A stretch of 8,446 bases of DNA from Sphingomonas sp. (lineage in GTDB: Bacteria; Pseudomonadota; Alphaproteobacteria; Sphingomonadales; Sphingomonadaceae): contig JAICVC010000091.1 in the NCBI GenBank assembly GCA_025935515.1, positions 1-8,446 of the forward strand, given 5' to 3'. Every line of letters starts with the position of its first letter. Positions within the stretch are counted from its first letter, which is position 1. The notes under the pieces were generated by a model. It made no database searches, was not told the DNA's origin, and saw nothing but the letters and a program-made list of their open reading frames with translations. The position numbers and the translations under genes were made by a program. Positions 6,462-8,446 of the stretch are shown piece after piece.

Positions 6462-6624
6462 ACAAGAGAAAGGCCCTCGCTCCGGGGGCATGGAGCGAGG
6501 GCCGCCGAGCGTGTGTCACGCAAGGGACCTGCAGACCCGGGTAACAGGGGGAAACCCCAGGCAGTCTACAGGGTCAGAGTCGGTTCTAGGCGCGAGCCCC
6601 TGTCGCGGCGATGAACAGGTCGCG
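6462..6624 (-). ncRNA. Structured RNA candidate: lolA 3' UTR or small RNA of unknown family
   Basis: Read on the minus strand, four hairpins follow each other closely. H1 (6624-6591) pairs CGCGA with TCGCG and CCTGT with ACAGG, with a three-base bulge and an 11-base loop. A 15-base linker, CCTAGAACCGACTCT, follows. H2 (6575-6526) has an 11-pair outer stem with one bulge and one G-U pair, enclosing an inner GGGG/CCCC stem. H3 (6521-6509) pairs GCGTG with CACGC around three bases. H4 is the intrinsic terminator. The single imperfect pair in H2 is G-U on the minus strand but C-A on the plus strand, and the terminator's U-tract is also on the minus side, so minus is the likelier RNA strand. It starts about 18 bases after the lolA stop. 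It does not match the landmarks of tRNA, tmRNA or SRP RNA, and it lacks the single long rod shape of 6S RNA. I see no promoter of its own, so processing from the lolA mRNA is as likely. Confidence 0.45.
6464..6503 (-). terminator. Intrinsic terminator of the ftsK/lolA transcript
   Basis: A perfect 12-bp inverted repeat, GGCCCTCGCTCC and GGAGCGAGGGCC (arms 6472-6483 and 6492-6503), has an eight-base loop. On the minus strand it is followed at once by TTTCTCTT, a U-rich tail. There is no T-tract on the plus side. It ends transcription coming from lolA before the xth start about 30 bases further on, so xth and ribA need read-through or their own promoter. Confidence 0.85.
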
Positions 6625-6641
6625 AATCGAAACTCTTCCCG

Positions 6642-7244
6642 TCACTTTTTCTTCTTGGGCTCGGCGTAGGTGAACGCGCTCTCGGGCACCGCGACGTTGA
6701 ACCGCACATTCGAGAGCTTGACCGTGGTGCGATGCTTCTGCGGGTCGATGGCGGTCCAGCCGTAGAGCTGGAGGCCGCCCGGCGCCGAGGCGTTGCGGAG
6801 AAAGGCGAGAGTCAGCTGGCCGTACTGTCCCGTACTCTTGGCGCGGGCGACGACGATGCGATTGTCCGGGTTGGGCAGGATTTCCGCCTTGCCGTTGAAG
6901 TCGGGCGAACTGGACAGCAGCGGCCCGAGCGGCGTCCGGCCGAGCGGCCAGCTCGATTTCTGGCCAACGGCATAGTCGACGAACGTCAGCGTCTTTCCAT
7001 TGGCGACCAGCAGGACGTCCCCGCCGCCATACTCAAAGCGGATCCGGCCGGGCCGCTTCATCTGCAGCGTGCCGCTGTCGGTGCGGCCCTTGGCGTCGGT
7101 CTGGGTGAAATTGGCAGTCATCGTCTGCACGGCCGACAAATGCGCTTTCAGCCGCGCAAGGTCCGGCGATGGTGCTGCGGCCACGGTCGGCGTGGCGACG
7201 AGCGCGATCGGCAATAGCGCGCGCGCAAGGGTCGAGGGGGTCAT
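6642..7244 (-). CDS. lolA: Outer-membrane lipoprotein carrier protein LolA
   Basis: Periplasmic chaperone that takes lipoproteins released by LolCDE at the inner membrane and hands them to the outer-membrane acceptor. The 200-residue product has a Sec signal peptide at about 1-23 (hydrophobic LARALLPIALVA, cleavage near TVAAA) with no lipobox, as expected for soluble LolA. The mature part shows the family pattern: LSAVQTMTANFTQTD, then SGTLQMKRPGRIRFEY (the conserved region with the functional Arg), DVLLVANGKTLTFVDY, a PLGPLLSS region, and a C-terminal LSNVRFNVAVPESAFTY. It ends in a Lys run, EPKKKK. The ATG at 7244 has AGGAG about eight bases upstream, a strong start. It lies 86 bases downstream of ftsK on the same strand and is followed by hairpins ending in an intrinsic terminator. 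Confidence 0.93.
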   Translation of the reverse strand: MTPSTLARALLPIALVATPTVAAAPSPDLARLKAHLSAVQTMTANFTQTDAKGRTDSGTLQMKRPGRIRFEYGGGDVLLVANGKTLTFVDYAVGQKSSWPLGRTPLGPLLSSSPDFNGKAEILPNPDNRIVVARAKSTGQYGQLTLAFLRNASAPGGLQLYGWTAIDPQKHRTTVKLSNVRFNVAVPESAFTYAEPKKKK

Positions 7245-7296
7245 GTGACGAACTCCTGGAAGATTTGGGCCGGAACTGCCGTTTCGCCCTTGAATG

Positions 7297-7328
7297 CGCT
7301 CTGAACCTCGCGGTTCCGCTCGGTTCAG
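7297..7328 (-). repeat. Three 10-base tandem units and a 7-bp inverted repeat between ftsK and lolA
   Basis: On the minus strand three head-to-tail 10-base units run from 7326 to 7297. The first two, GAACCGAGCG and GAACCGCGAG, agree at 8 of 10 positions; the third, GTTCAGAGCG, agrees with the first at 7 of 10. The same bases hold an inverted repeat, CTGAACC (7301-7307) with GGTTCAG (7322-7328), loop 14. There is no T-tract, so a terminator is unlikely. A one-turn period suits a regulator binding one face of the helix upstream of lolA, or the start of the lolA leader. Function is inference. Confidence 0.4.
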
Positions 7329-7330
7329 GC

Positions 7331-8446
7331 TCAGATTGGATGCCCGTCGGGGTCGATCAGCACCTCGCGGCGACCGACGTGGTCCGGTTGGCCGACCAGG
7401 CCGTCCTTCTCCATCCGCTCGATCAGCCGGGCCGCGCTGTTGTAGCCGACGCGGAGCTGGCGCTGGAGGTAGGAGGTTGAGGCCTTCTGGCTCTCGGCGA
7501 CGATCTGGACCGCCTTGCGGTACAGCTGGGTTTCGGCGTCGTCCTCACCGGTCGGCTGGCCGTCGAACAGATAGCCGCCGTCCTCCGGCTCCTCGGTGAC
7601 GGCCTGGATGTAATCGGGCGCGCCCTGCTTGCGCCAGTGTTCGGCGACCGAGCGCACCTCCTCGTCGCTGACGAACGGGCCGTGGACCCGGATGATCTGC
7701 TTTCCGCCCGGCATGTAGAGCATGTCGCCCTTGCCCAGCAGCTGCTCGGCGCCCTGCTCGCCGAGGATCGTCCGGCTGTCGATCTTGCTCGTCACCTGGA
7801 AGCTGATGCGGGTTGGTAGGTTGGCCTTGATGACGCCGGTGATGACGTCGACCGACGGCCGCTGGGTCGCCATGATCAAATGGATGCCCGCCGCGCGCGC
7901 CTTCTGCGCAAGGCGCTGGATCAAGAACTCTACTTCTTTTCCCGCCGTCATCATCAGATCGGCAAGTTCGTCCACAACGACCACAATCTGCGGCAGCACG
8001 TCATATTCGAGCTGCTCGGTCTCGTAGAGCGGCTGGCCGGTGTCGGCATCGTAGCCGGTCTGCACCCGGCGGCCGAGCTTGGCGCCCTTGGCCTTCGCCT
8101 CGCGCACCTTGGCGTTGAAGCTTGGCAGCGCGCGGACGCCGAGGTTCGCCATCATCCGGTAGCGCTCCTCCATCTGCTCGACGGTCCACTTCAAGGCGCG
8201 GATCGCCTTGCCGGGCTCGGTGACGACCGGCGACAGCAGGTGGGGGATGTCGTCGTAACTGCTGAGCTCCAGCATCTTCGGGTCGATCATGATCAGCTTC
8301 ACCTGGTCCGGGCCGTACCGGTACAGGAGCGAGAGGATCATGCAGTTGAGGCCGACCGACTTCCCCGACCCAGTCGTTCCCGCGACGAGTAAATGCGGCA
8401 TCGGCGCGATGTCGGCAATGACCGGGTCGCCGCTGATGTTCTTTCC
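7331..8446 (-). CDS. ftsK: DNA translocase FtsK, N-terminal part off the right edge
   Basis: Septum-anchored hexameric DNA pump that clears chromosomes from the closing septum and activates XerCD recombination at dif. The visible 371 residues are the C-terminal motor and recognition domain. Numbered from the window edge, Walker A is GTTGSGKS at 23-30, the conserved LIMIDPKMLELS follows at about 52-63, and Walker B is IVVVVDELADLMM at 154-166. Then come LAQKARAAGIHLIMATQRPSVDVITG-type translocase sequence at about 178-204, RISFQVTSKIDSRTILG and GKGDMLY. A short acidic linker (EPEDGGYLFDG, GEDDAE) precedes the gamma winged helix at about 305-371, with ASTSYLQRQLRVGY and RLIERMEKDGLVG, the DNA (KOPS)-reading module. 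The frame is open to the edge; the membrane and linker regions lie outside. lolA follows after 86 bases. Confidence 0.96.
   Translation of the reverse strand, partial: GKNISGDPVIADIAPMPHLLVAGTTGSGKSVGLNCMILSLLYRYGPDQVKLIMIDPKMLELSSYDDIPHLLSPVVTEPGKAIRALKWTVEQMEERYRMMANLGVRALPSFNAKVREAKAKGAKLGRRVQTGYDADTGQPLYETEQLEYDVLPQIVVVVDELADLMMTAGKEVEFLIQRLAQKARAAGIHLIMATQRPSVDVITGVIKANLPTRISFQVTSKIDSRTILGEQGAEQLLGKGDMLYMPGGKQIIRVHGPFVSDEEVRSVAEHWRKQGAPDYIQAVTEEPEDGGYLFDGQPTGEDDAETQLYRKAVQIVAESQKASTSYLQRQLRVGYNSAARLIERMEKDGLVGQPDHVGRREVLIDPDGHPI

Noticed and set aside
6435..6491. Longer xth start at the ATG at 6491
   Set aside because: This ATG lies in the loop of the strong terminator hairpin, and the extra 19 residues do not resemble any ExoIII N-terminus. 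The GTG at 6434 gives the normal start.
6504..6624. The lolA-xth gap as 6S RNA, SRP RNA, tmRNA or a tRNA
   Set aside because: There is no SRP GGAAGGAAGCA-type loop, no tRNA T-arm with cloverleaf, no tmRNA acceptor or tag, and the folds are several separate hairpins, not one long rod with a central bubble.
7301..7328. Rho-independent terminator after ftsK
   Set aside because: The stem is only 7 bp with a 14-base loop, and no T-tract follows on the minus strand.

Overview
The window looks like chromosomal core DNA from a GC-rich alphaproteobacterium, most likely a sphingomonad. The signs are a DUF3576 lipoprotein gene directly upstream of leuS, a ribA whose N-terminal half looks like a decayed RibB domain, an ftsK-lolA-xth-ribA run on one strand, GC-rich codon use throughout, and GANTC (CcrM-type) sites clustered in one promoter region. 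There is no mobile element, tRNA, rRNA, CRISPR array or prophage gene. Coding density is high and no gene-free gap exceeds 300 bases.

Layout from left to right. (1) Minus strand, 1-2323: a DUF3576 lipoprotein gene followed nine bases later by leuS, whose 3' end lies off the left edge. (2) A 185-base divergent intergenic region, 2324-2508, with a sigma70-like promoter for the left operon and GANTC sites and short palindromes in front of the right one. (3) Plus strand, 2509-4600: an unrecognised exported beta-barrel-like protein, a YggS/PLPBP-type PLP-binding protein, and a HAD phosphatase coupled to it by a TGATG overlap. (4) Minus strand, 4585-8446: the C-terminal half of the FtsK translocase (5' end off the right edge), lolA, a gap of about 200 bases, xth and ribA. 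ribA overlaps the HAD gene tail-to-tail by 16 bases.

The genes are housekeeping: leucyl-tRNA charging, PLP homeostasis, phosphate-ester hydrolysis, riboflavin synthesis, AP-site and 3'-end DNA repair, lipoprotein transport to the outer membrane, and chromosome translocation at division.

Three things stand out. First, xth carries an in-frame TAG at codon 202. The downstream sequence stays in frame and still encodes the remaining ExoIII catalytic residues, so this is a single-codon nonsense change (real or a sequencing error) and not a frameshift. Second, the lolA-xth gap contains four consecutive hairpins on the minus strand, the last being a perfect 12-bp intrinsic terminator with a U-rich tail, which suggests a structured 3' UTR or small RNA that I cannot assign to a known family. 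Third, the promoter region of the beta-barrel gene holds four GANTC sites in 58 bases plus a small palindrome between its putative -35 and -10. I see no convincing new multi-gene system.
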